From: Phyllobacterium sp. 21LDTY02-6
GTDB lineage: Bacteria > Pseudomonadota > Alphaproteobacteria > Rhizobiales > Rhizobiaceae
Reading direction: 5' to 3'
Assembly: GCF_023554255.2 (NCBI RefSeq)
Contig: NZ_JAMJWD020000003.1
Location: forward strand, 434,001 to 498,000
Length of the DNA: 64,000 bases
Positions 25,025 through 33,540 of the stretch are shown one piece after another. Numbering within the stretch: position 1 is the stretch's first letter; every line of letters starts with the position of its first letter. Under the pieces are notes generated by a model. It saw only the letters and a program-made list of their open reading frames with translations, was not told the DNA's origin and searched no databases. The position numbers and the translations under genes were made by a program.

Positions 25025-25921
25025 TTGACGTTGAAGAATAATGGCTATGTATTCGCGTTGCTGGCTCTGGTCATCTTCTCGATCCAGGACGCGATATCGA
25101 AGTATCTTGGCACGTCATATCCACCGATCTTCATAGCGACCATCCGATTCTGGGCCTTCGGCGTTTTCGCCATCATCATCGCCGTCAGCAAGAGCGGGTC
25201 GCTGGCGCAGGCCATGCGCACCAAACATCCCTATCTGCAACTGTTGCGCGGCGCCGTCCTTGCGATCCAGGTGGCAGCCGTCATCACCTCCTTCGCGCTT
25301 GTCGGCCTCGCCAGGACGCAGGCGCTGCTGGCAGCAACGCCCTTGCTGGTGGCGCTGCTGTCGGTGCCGCTCCTTGGCGAGCGCGTGGGATGGCGCCGAA
25401 TGCTGTCGATCTGCATCGGCTTTGCCGGCGTCATCCTGCTCCTCAGCCCCTCGGGCGGATCGTTCGAGATCACGCTCATCGTGCCGATCGTCTGCGTATT
25501 CCTCTACGGCTTCTACATCATCGCCACGCGAAGGGTGAGCCGCGACGATTCCGCCCTGACGAGCTTCTTCTATACGGGCGTCGCCGGCGCGGCAGCCATA
25601 AGCCTGGTCGGCCCGTTCTACTGGACCACCATGCCATGGGTGGACTGGGCATGGACGATCTCGATATGTATCACCGGCGCCCTCAGTCACTATCTGCTCA
25701 TAAAAGCCTATGATCTTCTCGACGCCGTGGCGGTGCAGCCGCTGACCTATCTTCAGATCGTCTTTGCCGCGATCATCGGCGTGACCGTGTTCGGGGAGAC
25801 CCTGAGCTACAATACGATCCTCGGATCGATCATCGTTACGCTGGCGGGGATATTCACGGTCTGGCGCGAAGCCATGGTGGCGCGGCAGAGGGCTCGCTCG
25901 CGCAAGGACACGCCAGCATGA
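25025..25921 (+). CDS. EamA/DMT family transporter
   Basis: A 298-residue inner-membrane protein with ten predicted helices in two EamA repeats (about 5-140 and 150-285). Marks are FSIQDAISKYL in helix 1, LVGLARTQALLAATPLLVAL in the first repeat and the conserved VQPLTYLQIVFAAIIGVTVFGE (cited in part) in the second. Members export or import metabolites such as amino acids or purines; the substrate cannot be told. TTG at 25025 is the start, with GGGGAG about 8 nt upstream. It is divergent from the CoA-transferase gene and may be part of the same regulon. Confidence 0.88.
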   Translation: MTLKNNGYVFALLALVIFSIQDAISKYLGTSYPPIFIATIRFWAFGVFAIIIAVSKSGSLAQAMRTKHPYLQLLRGAVLAIQVAAVITSFALVGLARTQALLAATPLLVALLSVPLLGERVGWRRMLSICIGFAGVILLLSPSGGSFEITLIVPIVCVFLYGFYIIATRRVSRDDSALTSFFYTGVAGAAAISLVGPFYWTTMPWVDWAWTISICITGALSHYLLIKAYDLLDAVAVQPLTYLQIVFAAIIGVTVFGETLSYNTILGSIIVTLAGIFTVWREAMVARQRARSRKDTPA

Positions 25922-25934
25922 CGTTGAATATGGC

Positions 25935-26072
25935 TTAGAAGCTGGCGATCAGCCGCCCAAGATACATGGCGGCAGCCGCGAGAACGATGAACGCGATCAT
26001 ATATGGCCACAACCGCGTCAGGTAGGGACCGTAGTCGGGCTTGTCGTCCTCGCCGTTTGGAACACCCAACAT
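25935..26072 (-). CDS. Small single-pass membrane protein
   Basis: A 45-residue hypothetical protein: a short polar N terminus (NGEDDKPDYGPYL) and one hydrophobic helix, PYMIAFIVLAAAAMYLGRLI (20 residues), at about 24-43. ATG at 26072 has GAGG 8 nt upstream. It converges with the transporter gene 14 bp away. Coding potential is plausible from composition, and no function can be assigned. Confidence 0.5.
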   Translation of the reverse strand: MLGVPNGEDDKPDYGPYLTRLWPYMIAFIVLAAAAMYLGRLIASF

Positions 26073-26223
26073 CTGTGCCTCGGTGCTTTGGCAGATCGTG
26101 AAGCTGCGACGATGCAATTACGACGGCGAAGTTACGCCGATTCCCGATGAAGTCAAACCGCTGCCAGTTCGCGCCCGATCGGCATCTGCAGCGTCGGTAC
26201 CGAGGCCGAACGGCGATGAAGAA

Positions 26224-26244
26224 ACCCGCGCTCATGGCGCGGGT
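26224..26244 (-). terminator. Rho-independent terminator after the DUF899 gene
   Basis: ACCCGCGC (26224-26231) and GCGCGGGT (26237-26244) form a perfect 8-bp GC-rich stem around a 5-nt loop. On the minus strand it is followed by TTTCTTC. It lies 30 bp beyond the DUF899 stop codon and is the best terminator in the window. Confidence 0.8.
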
Positions 26245-26273
26245 CGATCAGCGGCTTGGGGTAGCTTGAGGGT

Positions 26274-27053
26274 TCATCCGGTCGATTTTTCGCGGAACGC
26301 GGCCTCTCCGGCATCGGAAATCTCGACCCATTTCTTGTCGGGCTCGCCACCGGCCTCATAGCTGTCGTGCCAGTTCCACCATTTGTAGGCCGGCGTTTGC
26401 GGATAGCCCTGCGGGGAATCCTCCCATACTTCCTGGCGTCCGAGCGGCGTGATGTCGAGATAGTTCCAGGTGCCGCCCATCTGCTCGTCGCCGCGATTGT
26501 TGATGAAATAGGTACGGAAGATCCTTTCGCCGTCACGGTAGAACACATTGGTGCCGTGCCACTCGTCGACACCGAAATCGGCGTCGAAATCGTCGGTGAT
26601 GGTAACCCAGGGAATGTTCGCCCAGCCCATCTTCGCCTTCAGCCGCGTGATATCGGCCTGCGGCGCGCGCGAGGCGAAAACAAGCGTCGTGTCGCGCGCA
26701 TTGAGATGCGCGACATGGGCAACCTGATCCGCCACCATTGAGCAGCCGCGGCAGGCATGGTCGGGCCAGCCGAATACGCCGGGTTCGTGGAAGGCCCGGT
26801 AGACGATCAGCTGGCGCCGGCCCTCGAACAGGTCGAGCAGGCTGGCGCGCCCGTTCGGGCCATCGAATTCGTAGGTCTTTTCCACTGCCAGCCATGGCAT
26901 GCGCCGGCGCTCGGCGGCCAGTGCGTCCCGGGCTCTCGAATGGGCTTTTTCCTTTACCAGCATTTGCTGCCAGGCTGCCTCCCATTCCTGCGGCGAAACC
27001 ACTGGCGGCTTCTGCATGGCGGGGCTCTCCGTCTGGCTTGTCGACTGGGTCAT
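26274..27053 (-). CDS. DUF899 family thioredoxin-fold protein
   Basis: A 259-residue protein of the DUF899 family, a thioredoxin-like fold. Typical blocks are VSPQEWEAAWQQMLVKEKAH (20 residues), the block around LLDLFEGRRQLIVYR, the Cys pair ACRGCSMVADQVAHVAHLNA (20 residues), and the C-terminal DEWHGTNVFYRDGERIFRTY (20 residues). The CxxC-like arrangement (C-R-G-C) is suggestive of redox activity, but the reaction is not known. ATG at 27053 has AGGAGG about 7 nt upstream. It is a single-gene unit ending in a good terminator. Confidence 0.88.
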   Translation of the reverse strand: MTQSTSQTESPAMQKPPVVSPQEWEAAWQQMLVKEKAHSRARDALAAERRRMPWLAVEKTYEFDGPNGRASLLDLFEGRRQLIVYRAFHEPGVFGWPDHACRGCSMVADQVAHVAHLNARDTTLVFASRAPQADITRLKAKMGWANIPWVTITDDFDADFGVDEWHGTNVFYRDGERIFRTYFINNRGDEQMGGTWNYLDITPLGRQEVWEDSPQGYPQTPAYKWWNWHDSYEAGGEPDKKWVEISDAGEAAFREKSTG

Positions 27054-27250
27054 GACATGGACCTCCTTTGGTATCTCCACTCGAAACCGAGCGCAGTTCC
27101 CCAAAGCCATGGGCACTGCTGCTCTCGAATGAGTTTGGCATCAGATCCAGCATCGGGGTGAGTAACAACTGTGTCGTTATTCGCCCGGTGCCACCCGCGC
27201 CATGCAATCCGTCCAGACACGGCAGCTTCCGGGAGCGCCAGAAGCTGCGG

Positions 27251-27811
27251 CTAGAATAATGATTGCTGGGCCGGTTCTGGCGGCGTCAGGCGAACACCCT
27301 CCAGTTCGAGCATCCGCTGCTTGGCGGTTGCGCCGCCCGGAGCGGAAAACCCGCCAAGCTTGCCGCCTGCCGCCAATACGCGGTGGCATGGTATGATCAG
27401 CGCAACCGGGTTGCGGGCCATGGCCTGGCCGACATCGCGCGCCGCTTCCGGTCCGGCTCCCAGCTCCCTCGCCAGCGCACCATAGGTCGTGGTCCGGCCC
27501 CAACCGACCTGCCGGGCCGCAGCGTAGATCCGCCTGAAGAAATCGTCCTGCTCATCGAGATCGAGCGTAGCGCCGGAGAAATCGACCGGCTGGCCGTCGA
27601 AATAGCGTCGAACCGCCTGCACGACATGGGTTATCTCGGCTGTTGCCGCAGCGCGCGACGCGCCTTCCACCCGTCTGAGCAGGAGCCTTTCCGTCGCCTC
27701 GGCGCTTTTGGTGGGCAACTGAAACCGCGTGATCCCGCGTGCGTTCCAGGCGATGCCGCAATGACCGCCGGAGGTTTCGAAGATCAGGTAATGCTGTGAC
27801 AGCCGCTCCAT
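27251..27811 (-). CDS. Methylated-DNA--[protein]-cysteine S-methyltransferase
   Basis: A 186-residue O6-alkylguanine DNA alkyltransferase. It accepts the alkyl group from O6-methylguanine onto its own cysteine. The active site IPCHRVLAAGGKLGGF has Cys142, and the helix-turn-helix region TTTYGALARELGAGPEAARDVGQAMARNP (cited in part) precedes it. Length is normal for Ogt-type enzymes with no Ada domain. It is a stand-alone gene with 197 bp of upstream gap; no Ada-type operator is apparent. Confidence 0.95.
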   Translation of the reverse strand: MERLSQHYLIFETSGGHCGIAWNARGITRFQLPTKSAEATERLLLRRVEGASRAAATAEITHVVQAVRRYFDGQPVDFSGATLDLDEQDDFFRRIYAAARQVGWGRTTTYGALARELGAGPEAARDVGQAMARNPVALIIPCHRVLAAGGKLGGFSAPGGATAKQRMLELEGVRLTPPEPAQQSLF

Positions 27812-27927
27812 GACGCAACCTCATATCCTTTGCCGGGAGCATCGCGGTCACAGTGGATATTTGCAATCCGTTTCTTGCCCGGATCGAACTCTGCTGACGC
27901 GCCGCCTCGGCAACGTCGTGCATATTA

Positions 27928-29811
27928 TCACTCGGCGGCGATAATGGGCGTAAATTCGGCATCTTCGAAGGTGGGCAGCTTCTGCAGCTCGCCCCTGCCG
28001 TCCTTGATCTCCAGCACATGCGTATAGAAGGGACGGCCGCTGTTCGACAGTGGCGGTTCCTTCTCGTGCATGACGCTGATGACGATGGCGCCGCGGCAAT
28101 GCCTGTGGATCGATTCGTGGAACTCGATCTTGGAGAGGGGATCGAGCGCGCCCGTTGCCTCATCGAGGAACAGCACGCCCGGCTTGTGCAGCAATATGCG
28201 CGCCAGAACGAGCTTTTGCTTCTGCCCGCCGGAAAGCAGCTGGTCCCAGCTCGATCCATGGCGCTCCTCCTGCCCCATGAACTCGATGAGGTCGCCGAGC
28301 CCCGCATTGTGGAGGGCGGCAGCAACGAGCCGATCCTCATAAGCTTCTTCATGGGCTGGAAGACAGACGAGCTGCTTGAGCGAAACCGGCTGCAATTTCA
28401 CGTCCTGCGCCGCGTAGATGGGATTGCTGTTCTCCGGCAGGGCGAATTTGCCTCGCCCATAGGGCCAGAGACCGTTCATGGCTTTCAGCAGGCAGGTCTT
28501 GCCGCTGCCGGATTCTCCCTTGAGATAGACCCAGTCTCCGGCGCGTATGCGCAGATGATCGATCTTCAGGAAGGGTATGTCGGCATTGTCGGCGTGCCGA
28601 AGCTCGACATCGCGCAGTGACAGGCCGAAGAGCTCATGCTGCTGCGAATACTGGAAATCATTTCCGGCCTCGGCACTTTCGTCCGGCCGAACCACCTCCT
28701 CGATCGCTTGCGCCAGACCGATGACCCGTTGCGCGTTCGCCTTGAGATTGGCGATCGCCGGCATGACCTGGATGAACCAGGAACATTCATTGATCATCGA
28801 GCCGACCAGCTCCGCGCCCGTGATGTAGGATTTCAGGCTCACGGCATTGCTCATATAGGGCAGCAGGCCCGGCATGTAGGCAACGATCCTGTTGGAGAGG
28901 AAGCCGTAGACCGCGGTAAAGGACATGTAGCCGGCATCGTAGCGGTTGAAGCGGGCCCAGCTATCGTCCACCTCGCTGTAGAGCTTGCCATTGATCGACT
29001 TCTGCACCGATTCCCCGGCCGATGCCGCCACCTGGAAGCTGCGTCGCAGGAAGGTCGTCAGCTCACTGCGGTAGCTGCCTTCGCTCTTCTGCATTTCCAG
29101 GGTGAGCTTTTCCAGGACGCGGCCAATGCGCATCGCCGCCCATGTACTGGCGGGCACATAGATGGCAATCGCCAGGAATGCGAGCGCGGCGCTGCCATAG
29201 GAGCCCAGAAACTCGAGGCCGGTAACCTCGGACGACATCTCGACCAGTTTCTGCCCGACGAACAGGATGGACATCACGACGCCGAGAATGCCCATGGCGA
29301 GGCCGATCGCGCCGCCGGTCATCGCCTTGATCGATTCATGGACGCGCTGGTCGATATTGTCGGGCGTCACGCCGCCTTGCTGCAGATGATAATGCGTATG
29401 GCCGCTGTCGAGCAGGGCACTATTGAAACAATCGTTCAGCCAGCCGCGCCATTTGCGATGCAGCGTCGTCGAGATGAGGTGCCGCAGCCCGACGAACCCG
29501 ACCTCCTTCATGATCGCAAGAAGAACGAGCAATCCGGCATTCATCAGGATCGCCCGGCCGGGGTCCGGAACGAAGGGTTCCCGGATGGCGACGATGGAAT
29601 TGAGCAATTCGCCCGCCGCTACGGCAATCCACACGCTGGCCTTGCTTGCAGCGGCCGTCAGGAGCGCGATAGCGCCTGTCAGCAACCACGCTTCAGCCCA
29701 CCGGTCTGACGTCCAGTAGGCGCGAAGCAGGCCCCAGAAGCTGCGCATCGGCGCTACGGCGCTCGATCTCGGCCCTGGTCCCAGTGTTGGATTTTCCTTT
29801 GCAGAAGTCAC
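27928..29811 (-). CDS. BacA/SbmA-like ABC transporter, membrane and ATPase fused
   Basis: A protein of about 627 residues: an N-terminal transmembrane domain (about 20-330) of the SbmA/BacA-like and ABCD-type family, then an ATPase domain with Walker A KGESGSGKTCLLKAMNG, signature LLSGGQKQKLVLARILL and Walker B PGVLFLDEATGALDP. Relatives (BclA, Rv1819c, YddA) take up or export peptides, bleomycin or B12-like molecules. The reading frame runs to a GTG at 29847, but a palindrome and promoter-like elements lie just upstream of that, so GTG at 29811 (TTGGGG upstream) or ATG at 29748 is more likely. It is divergent from cytochrome b561. Confidence 0.88.
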   Translation of the reverse strand: MTSAKENPTLGPGPRSSAVAPMRSFWGLLRAYWTSDRWAEAWLLTGAIALLTAAASKASVWIAVAAGELLNSIVAIREPFVPDPGRAILMNAGLLVLLAIMKEVGFVGLRHLISTTLHRKWRGWLNDCFNSALLDSGHTHYHLQQGGVTPDNIDQRVHESIKAMTGGAIGLAMGILGVVMSILFVGQKLVEMSSEVTGLEFLGSYGSAALAFLAIAIYVPASTWAAMRIGRVLEKLTLEMQKSEGSYRSELTTFLRRSFQVAASAGESVQKSINGKLYSEVDDSWARFNRYDAGYMSFTAVYGFLSNRIVAYMPGLLPYMSNAVSLKSYITGAELVGSMINECSWFIQVMPAIANLKANAQRVIGLAQAIEEVVRPDESAEAGNDFQYSQQHELFGLSLRDVELRHADNADIPFLKIDHLRIRAGDWVYLKGESGSGKTCLLKAMNGLWPYGRGKFALPENSNPIYAAQDVKLQPVSLKQLVCLPAHEEAYEDRLVAAALHNAGLGDLIEFMGQEERHGSSWDQLLSGGQKQKLVLARILLHKPGVLFLDEATGALDPLSKIEFHESIHRHCRGAIVISVMHEKEPPLSNSGRPFYTHVLEIKDGRGELQKLPTFEDAEFTPIIAAE

Positions 29812-29853
29812 GAATGCCCCAATCTGATCACCCCATAGTAGTAACACAATGTT

Positions 29854-29872
29854 ACGTATTGCAACAATACGT
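29854..29872. promoter_or_regulatory. Perfect dyad upstream of the BacA-like gene
   Basis: ACGTATTG-CAA-CAATACGT is an 8-bp perfect inverted repeat. On the minus strand TTGCAA and, 18 bp on, TACTAT resemble -35 and -10 elements, with the first inside the dyad. This is a likely repressor site. Confidence 0.5.
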
Positions 29873-29897
29873 GGTAAAAATTTGATTAAGAATGTGT

Positions 29898-29924
29898 CTG
29901 ACGTGTCACTTTAAGTGCCGTCAG
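29898..29924. repeat. Interrupted inverted repeat in the BacA-like / cytochrome b561 gap
   Basis: CTGACG (29898-29903) pairs with CGTCAG (29919-29924), and inside it CACTT pairs with AAGTG around a single T. It could be an operator or a leader hairpin for cytochrome b561. Confidence 0.4.
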
Positions 29925-30054
29925 GCGCCCGGAAGCGGTGTTTGTCGCCGTTGTCGCGGTTTTCCTTCGCAATTGCGGATCGTTGGACTAATCTGGTCCT
30001 GGGCCGGCACGGCAAGAGGAGGGAAAGACGGAAAACCAGCGCTACATTCCGGCA

Positions 30055-30543
30055 TTGCGCGTCCTGCACTGGCTGATCGCGGCGCTTGTCCTTGCGATCT
30101 GGCCGCTTGGAATGCTGCTCAAATATTTCCGTGAGGACGTGAAGCTCGACTTCTATCTCCTGCACGAATCCTTCGGTTTTCTGGTGCTTTGGCTCATGTT
30201 GATCCGTGTCGGCGCCCGGCTTTACGCCCCCTCGCATCCGCCGCGTGCCGGCGACTGGACCGGGGTGCTTGCCCGCAGCGTGCATTTCCTGCTCTACGTG
30301 ATGCTGATTATCATGCCGATCAGCGGATTCCTCGCCACCAATGCCCATGGCTTTCCGCTGCGTTGGTTCGCCGTCGTGCCGGTCTGGAGCCCCATCGGCA
30401 AATCACCGGACATCGCGCCTTATTTCAGCGCGTTGCATGTCATTGCCGCCTGGCTGATATTGTTGCTGGTCTGCCTGCATATTCTCGGGGCACTCTTCCA
30501 TCATATCATTCGCAAGGACGATACAATTCAAAGGATTCTCTGA
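30055..30543 (+). CDS. Cytochrome b561 family protein
   Basis: A four-helix b-type cytochrome of the bacterial b561 family, about 162 residues from TTG 30055. The haem ligand histidines are visible in VLHW near the N terminus, in LLHESFG and in HVIAAWLILLLVCLHILGAL (20 residues). Members pass electrons between quinol and superoxide or other acceptors in the membrane. The start is uncertain: the coding pattern (ENQRYIPALRVLHW) clearly extends upstream, and AGGAGGG stands 5 nt before an ACG at 30028, with no ATG, GTG or TTG between the upstream stop and 30055. The RibD-like gene starts 4 nt after the stop. Confidence 0.88.
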   Translation: MRVLHWLIAALVLAIWPLGMLLKYFREDVKLDFYLLHESFGFLVLWLMLIRVGARLYAPSHPPRAGDWTGVLARSVHFLLYVMLIIMPISGFLATNAHGFPLRWFAVVPVWSPIGKSPDIAPYFSALHVIAAWLILLLVCLHILGALFHHIIRKDDTIQRIL

Positions 30544-30546
30544 CGG

Positions 30547-31311
30547 ATGCAGCGCGTCGAAATGCCGGACGAGGTTTGGGTGGACCTGCTCGCCCGAAGG
30601 AATGGCCACAATTCGGACGGAAACGGGGGAAATGGCCCCAATCACAGGCTTTATGGACCGCTGGTACGAAGGGAACGCCCGTTCGTGTTGGCGCAGGTGG
30701 GTCAATCGCTGGACGGCCGCGTCGCGACGCCGGCGGGCGATGCGCGGGATGTATCCGGCAGCGGCGGCATAGCCCATCTGCATCGCTGCCGCGCCCTCAT
30801 GGATGCCGTCATCGTCGGCGTCGGCACCATTGTGTCCGATGATCCGAGCCTGTCGGTCCGCGCCGTCACGGGCCCAAGTCCAGTCCGCGTCGTGATCGAT
30901 TGCAACGGGCGCATGCCAATGGGCGCCAAGTTCCTGAGCGATGGTGGCGAGAGGATCATTGTCATCCAGGCCGACGACGTCGATGTGCGGCCCGCCAATG
31001 CCGAGATCATACGGTTGCCGCGCACGGAACGCGGGCTTGACGTTGCCGATATCCTGCAGGCGTTGCGGCAGAGGGAACTGCGGTCGGTGCTGGTGGAGGG
31101 CGGCGCGAGGACGGTCGGCCGGTTTCTCGATGCCGACGCCGTCGATCGGCTCCATGTCGCCATATCGCCGATGATCATCGGCTCGGGCCCGACAGGCATA
31201 CTGCTGCCGCCCGTTCACAGGCTGACGGATGCGCGCAGGCCGAAGGTCGATGTCTACGACATGGGGACCGATATTCTCTTCGATTGCGATTTTCGCGCCA
31301 ATGGCGGATGA
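30547..31311 (+). CDS. RibD C-terminal-domain (dihydrofolate-reductase-fold) protein
   Basis: A 254-residue protein with the RibD_C/DHFR fold. It has RPFVLAQVGQSLDGRVATPA (20 residues), HLHRCRALMDAVIVGVGTIVSDDPSLSVR (cited in part), VRVVIDCNGRMP and SVLVEGGARTVGRFL, matching the NADPH-dependent pyrimidine/pterin reductase family. It lacks the deaminase domain of true RibD, so it probably reduces a pteridine or pyrimidine-like ring. It follows cytochrome b561 directly and faces the methyltransferase-glycosyltransferase-PTPS operon; together these suggest work on a modified pterin, which is inference. Confidence 0.85.
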   Translation: MQRVEMPDEVWVDLLARRNGHNSDGNGGNGPNHRLYGPLVRRERPFVLAQVGQSLDGRVATPAGDARDVSGSGGIAHLHRCRALMDAVIVGVGTIVSDDPSLSVRAVTGPSPVRVVIDCNGRMPMGAKFLSDGGERIIVIQADDVDVRPANAEIIRLPRTERGLDVADILQALRQRELRSVLVEGGARTVGRFLDADAVDRLHVAISPMIIGSGPTGILLPPVHRLTDARRPKVDVYDMGTDILFDCDFRANGG

Positions 31312-31319
31312 CGGCTGGA

Positions 31320-32096
31320 TCAGCCGGGAATTGCAAGCAGGTCCGTATGCCCGACGCGGCATGACGATCGCGCCGCCTCCGCCATCCGATGGGCATGCCA
31401 GCCGGCAATGTCGCGGGGTTCGATCATCTCCATCTCGCCCGCCGCCCGCACCAGCCCGTCGATGAAGGCGCGCTGAACTGCTTGCTGCGACGGGGAAACC
31501 ATGTGCCAGTCACTCTTTGCGCACTCCGAGCGGTAGCCCCTATCGGCCAGGGCTTGCTCCAGGATCGAAACGGCATCGGGCCCGGCCGCCGGCCCAAAAC
31601 CCTTATCCGTCCTTTGGTGGCGGTTGAAAGCCTCGATCACCGCATGGTCGAGCGGATGTTGCGGGTGAAACTCCACCGCACCGTCATAGTTCAGTGCCGC
31701 ATAAAGCCCGGCGCCTGCCGTGCTGATCGCTTGTACCAGCGTCACCATAAAAGCTTCCGAACAGAGATCGAAAAGCGCCGAGGCCGTGACCAGCGTCGCA
31801 CCTTCCAGCGGAAGCGATCCGACGTCTGCGATATCGGCCACGCGATAGGCGAGCCCGTCGCCATGGCGCTGGCGTGCTTCATCGAGAAGCGCCACGTCCA
31901 TGTCGATCAGGCACCATCGTGCAGGCTCCGCCAGATGCGGTGCGAGCACCCGATAGGTCGAGCCCGTGCCGCAACCGATATCGACGATGGACCCCGCGGA
32001 GCCGAGCCTCGCCGCCTGGCGCAGGAGTTCGCCATTGCGTGCTGCGCTGTCGAGCGGCTCCCGCAGGTCAAGCCAGGCGCTGTCGAAGCCGCTCAT
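31320..32096 (-). CDS. Class I SAM-dependent methyltransferase
   Basis: A 258-residue Rossmann-fold methyltransferase. Motif I is SIVDIGCGTGSTYRVL at about residues 36-51, with an acidic residue closing strand 2 (LIDMDVALLDEAR) and motif IV-like VTASALFDL. The C-terminal half is unlike known specialised subfamilies I can name. It is translationally coupled to the glycosyltransferase gene (ATGA overlap) and is the last gene of the operon ADH-PTPS-GT-MT. It probably methylates the product built by this operon. Confidence 0.88.
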   Translation of the reverse strand: MSGFDSAWLDLREPLDSAARNGELLRQAARLGSAGSIVDIGCGTGSTYRVLAPHLAEPARWCLIDMDVALLDEARQRHGDGLAYRVADIADVGSLPLEGATLVTASALFDLCSEAFMVTLVQAISTAGAGLYAALNYDGAVEFHPQHPLDHAVIEAFNRHQRTDKGFGPAAGPDAVSILEQALADRGYRSECAKSDWHMVSPSQQAVQRAFIDGLVRAAGEMEMIEPRDIAGWHAHRMAEAARSSCRVGHTDLLAIPG

Positions 32097-33133
32097 GCCT
32101 TGCTTTCGGCCGCCGCGGAAATCAGGGCGGCGCTTTCCGCCCAGCTCGGCAGGTTCGCGCCATGCCGGCGGGAAGCCGCGGCCATCGATGCGTGAACGGC
32201 CCGATCTTCCAGGAGCCGCCGCAGGGCGAGCGAGAAGCCGCCACTATCATCCGGTGCGACCAGAAAACCTGCATCTTCCGGCACCACCTCCGCTATTGCG
32301 CCGGCCCGGCAGGCGACGATCGGCACGCCATGGGCCATGGCTTCGGCAAAGACCATGCCATAGCCCTCATAGCGGCTGGCAAGAGCGAATATATCGCAGA
32401 ACTCGAATTCCCGGCGCGTGTCCTCCACTGCGCCGACGAGCGTGATGCGGCTGGCAAGCGAAAGCTCCGATATCTGCCGCTGCAATGCCTGCGCGCAGGC
32501 CGGGTCCATGCTGCGGCTGCCGATGATACGGCATGTCCAGCCAAGGTCCGTCAGCTTTGCCAGGGCATCCACCAGCACGTCATGGCCCTTGCGCGGGATG
32601 ATCGAACCGATGCTCAGGATCATGGGGCTGTATGGGTTCGGCTTCGACGGCGGCCCCGGGTCCGTTCCCGGCAGTGCAAGAACGATCCTGGCGGGCTCCA
32701 CATCATAGACAGTTTCGAGCTGCCGCGAAGTGGTTGCAGATGTAACTATTATCGAACGGGCGGCGGCGAGCGCCTGCCACTCCGACCTTTCGAAGTCGTC
32801 CCGTACGTCCTCGGGAAGGCCGCCTTCCATGGCCAAAGGGTGGTGGACGAGAGCGATAAGGTCGAGTTTTTCCGCCAATTTGGCGGCGGCATGACCAAAA
32901 GTGCCGAATGCGAGGCCATCGACGATCACGGTCGAACGCGGCGGCAAGGAAGCGAGCTGCGCCAGCGCGTCGCCCATTACCGCTTTTTCGGGATAGGGAA
33001 AGCCGTCGCCGAGCGCTACGGGCGTCACCTCCCAGCCGAGCGTCCCCAGCTCGCGGACGATGCGCCGGTCATAACCATAGCCGCCCGTGCGGGTGTCGAG
33101 GTCGCCGGGATAGGCGAAATAGAGCCGCCGCAT
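32093..33133 (-). CDS. GT4 family glycosyltransferase
   Basis: A 346-residue GT-B glycosyltransferase. The C-terminal nucleotide-sugar domain has ILSIGSIIPRKGHDVLVDAL, RITLVGAV and the GT4 E-x7-E motif FALASRYEGYGMVFAEAMAHG (cited in part). The N-terminal half begins RLYFAYPGDLDTRTGGYGYD with the glycine-rich acceptor loop. Cytoplasmic, likely a retaining transferase. It sits between a pterin-synthase-like gene and a methyltransferase gene, an arrangement known for pterin glycosyltransferases in cyanobacteria but here with a different enzyme set. Confidence 0.9.
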   Translation of the reverse strand: MRRLYFAYPGDLDTRTGGYGYDRRIVRELGTLGWEVTPVALGDGFPYPEKAVMGDALAQLASLPPRSTVIVDGLAFGTFGHAAAKLAEKLDLIALVHHPLAMEGGLPEDVRDDFERSEWQALAAARSIIVTSATTSRQLETVYDVEPARIVLALPGTDPGPPSKPNPYSPMILSIGSIIPRKGHDVLVDALAKLTDLGWTCRIIGSRSMDPACAQALQRQISELSLASRITLVGAVEDTRREFEFCDIFALASRYEGYGMVFAEAMAHGVPIVACRAGAIAEVVPEDAGFLVAPDDSGGFSLALRRLLEDRAVHASMAAASRRHGANLPSWAESAALISAAAESKA

Positions 33134-33531
33134 CAGAGATCGGCCTCGTACCAGCCGCGGGCCATGTGAGATTCGTTCAAGAGCACGCGGATGCGGCAGA
33201 TACGGTGGCTTCCCTCACCGAGCTCGCCCGATTTCACGGCCTGTGCCAATCCGTCGAAAATGTGCTTCGAGATCACCTCGGTGGTGGTGATCTTTCCAGA
33301 GAGCTCGGCGGCTTCGTCGAGGTTGCGATAGTTCAGCGGTTCGAGGACCTTGCGCAGTACCTGTGTCGCGAGCCCGATATCGACAGCCAGGCCGTTCTCG
33401 TCGAGTTCCCGCGTATAAAAGGCCGCGTCAACGACGAAAGTAGCGCCGTGCAGGGCCTGCGCCGGGCCGAATACCGGTCTCGGCAGGCTGTGGGCGATCA
33501 TGATGTGGTCTCGTACTTCAATGGCGAACAT
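33133..33531 (-). CDS. Divergent 6-pyruvoyl-tetrahydropterin synthase/QueD-like protein
   Basis: A 132-residue member of the PTPS/QueD fold. The C-terminal half is conserved: LNYRNLDE, TTTEVISKHIFDGLAQAVK (19 residues) and VLLNESHMARGWYEADL with its Glu. The N-terminal zinc site is degenerate: His14 and His28 are present (IAHSL, LHGAT), but the second His of the usual HGH triad is Ala30 and the catalytic Cys before HGH is missing. So it is unlikely to carry out the standard reaction. It overlaps the glycosyltransferase start by 1 nt and follows the ADH gene after 9 bp. Confidence 0.8.
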   Translation of the reverse strand: MFAIEVRDHIMIAHSLPRPVFGPAQALHGATFVVDAAFYTRELDENGLAVDIGLATQVLRKVLEPLNYRNLDEAAELSGKITTTEVISKHIFDGLAQAVKSGELGEGSHRICRIRVLLNESHMARGWYEADL

Positions 33532-33540
33532 GGGCTACCT

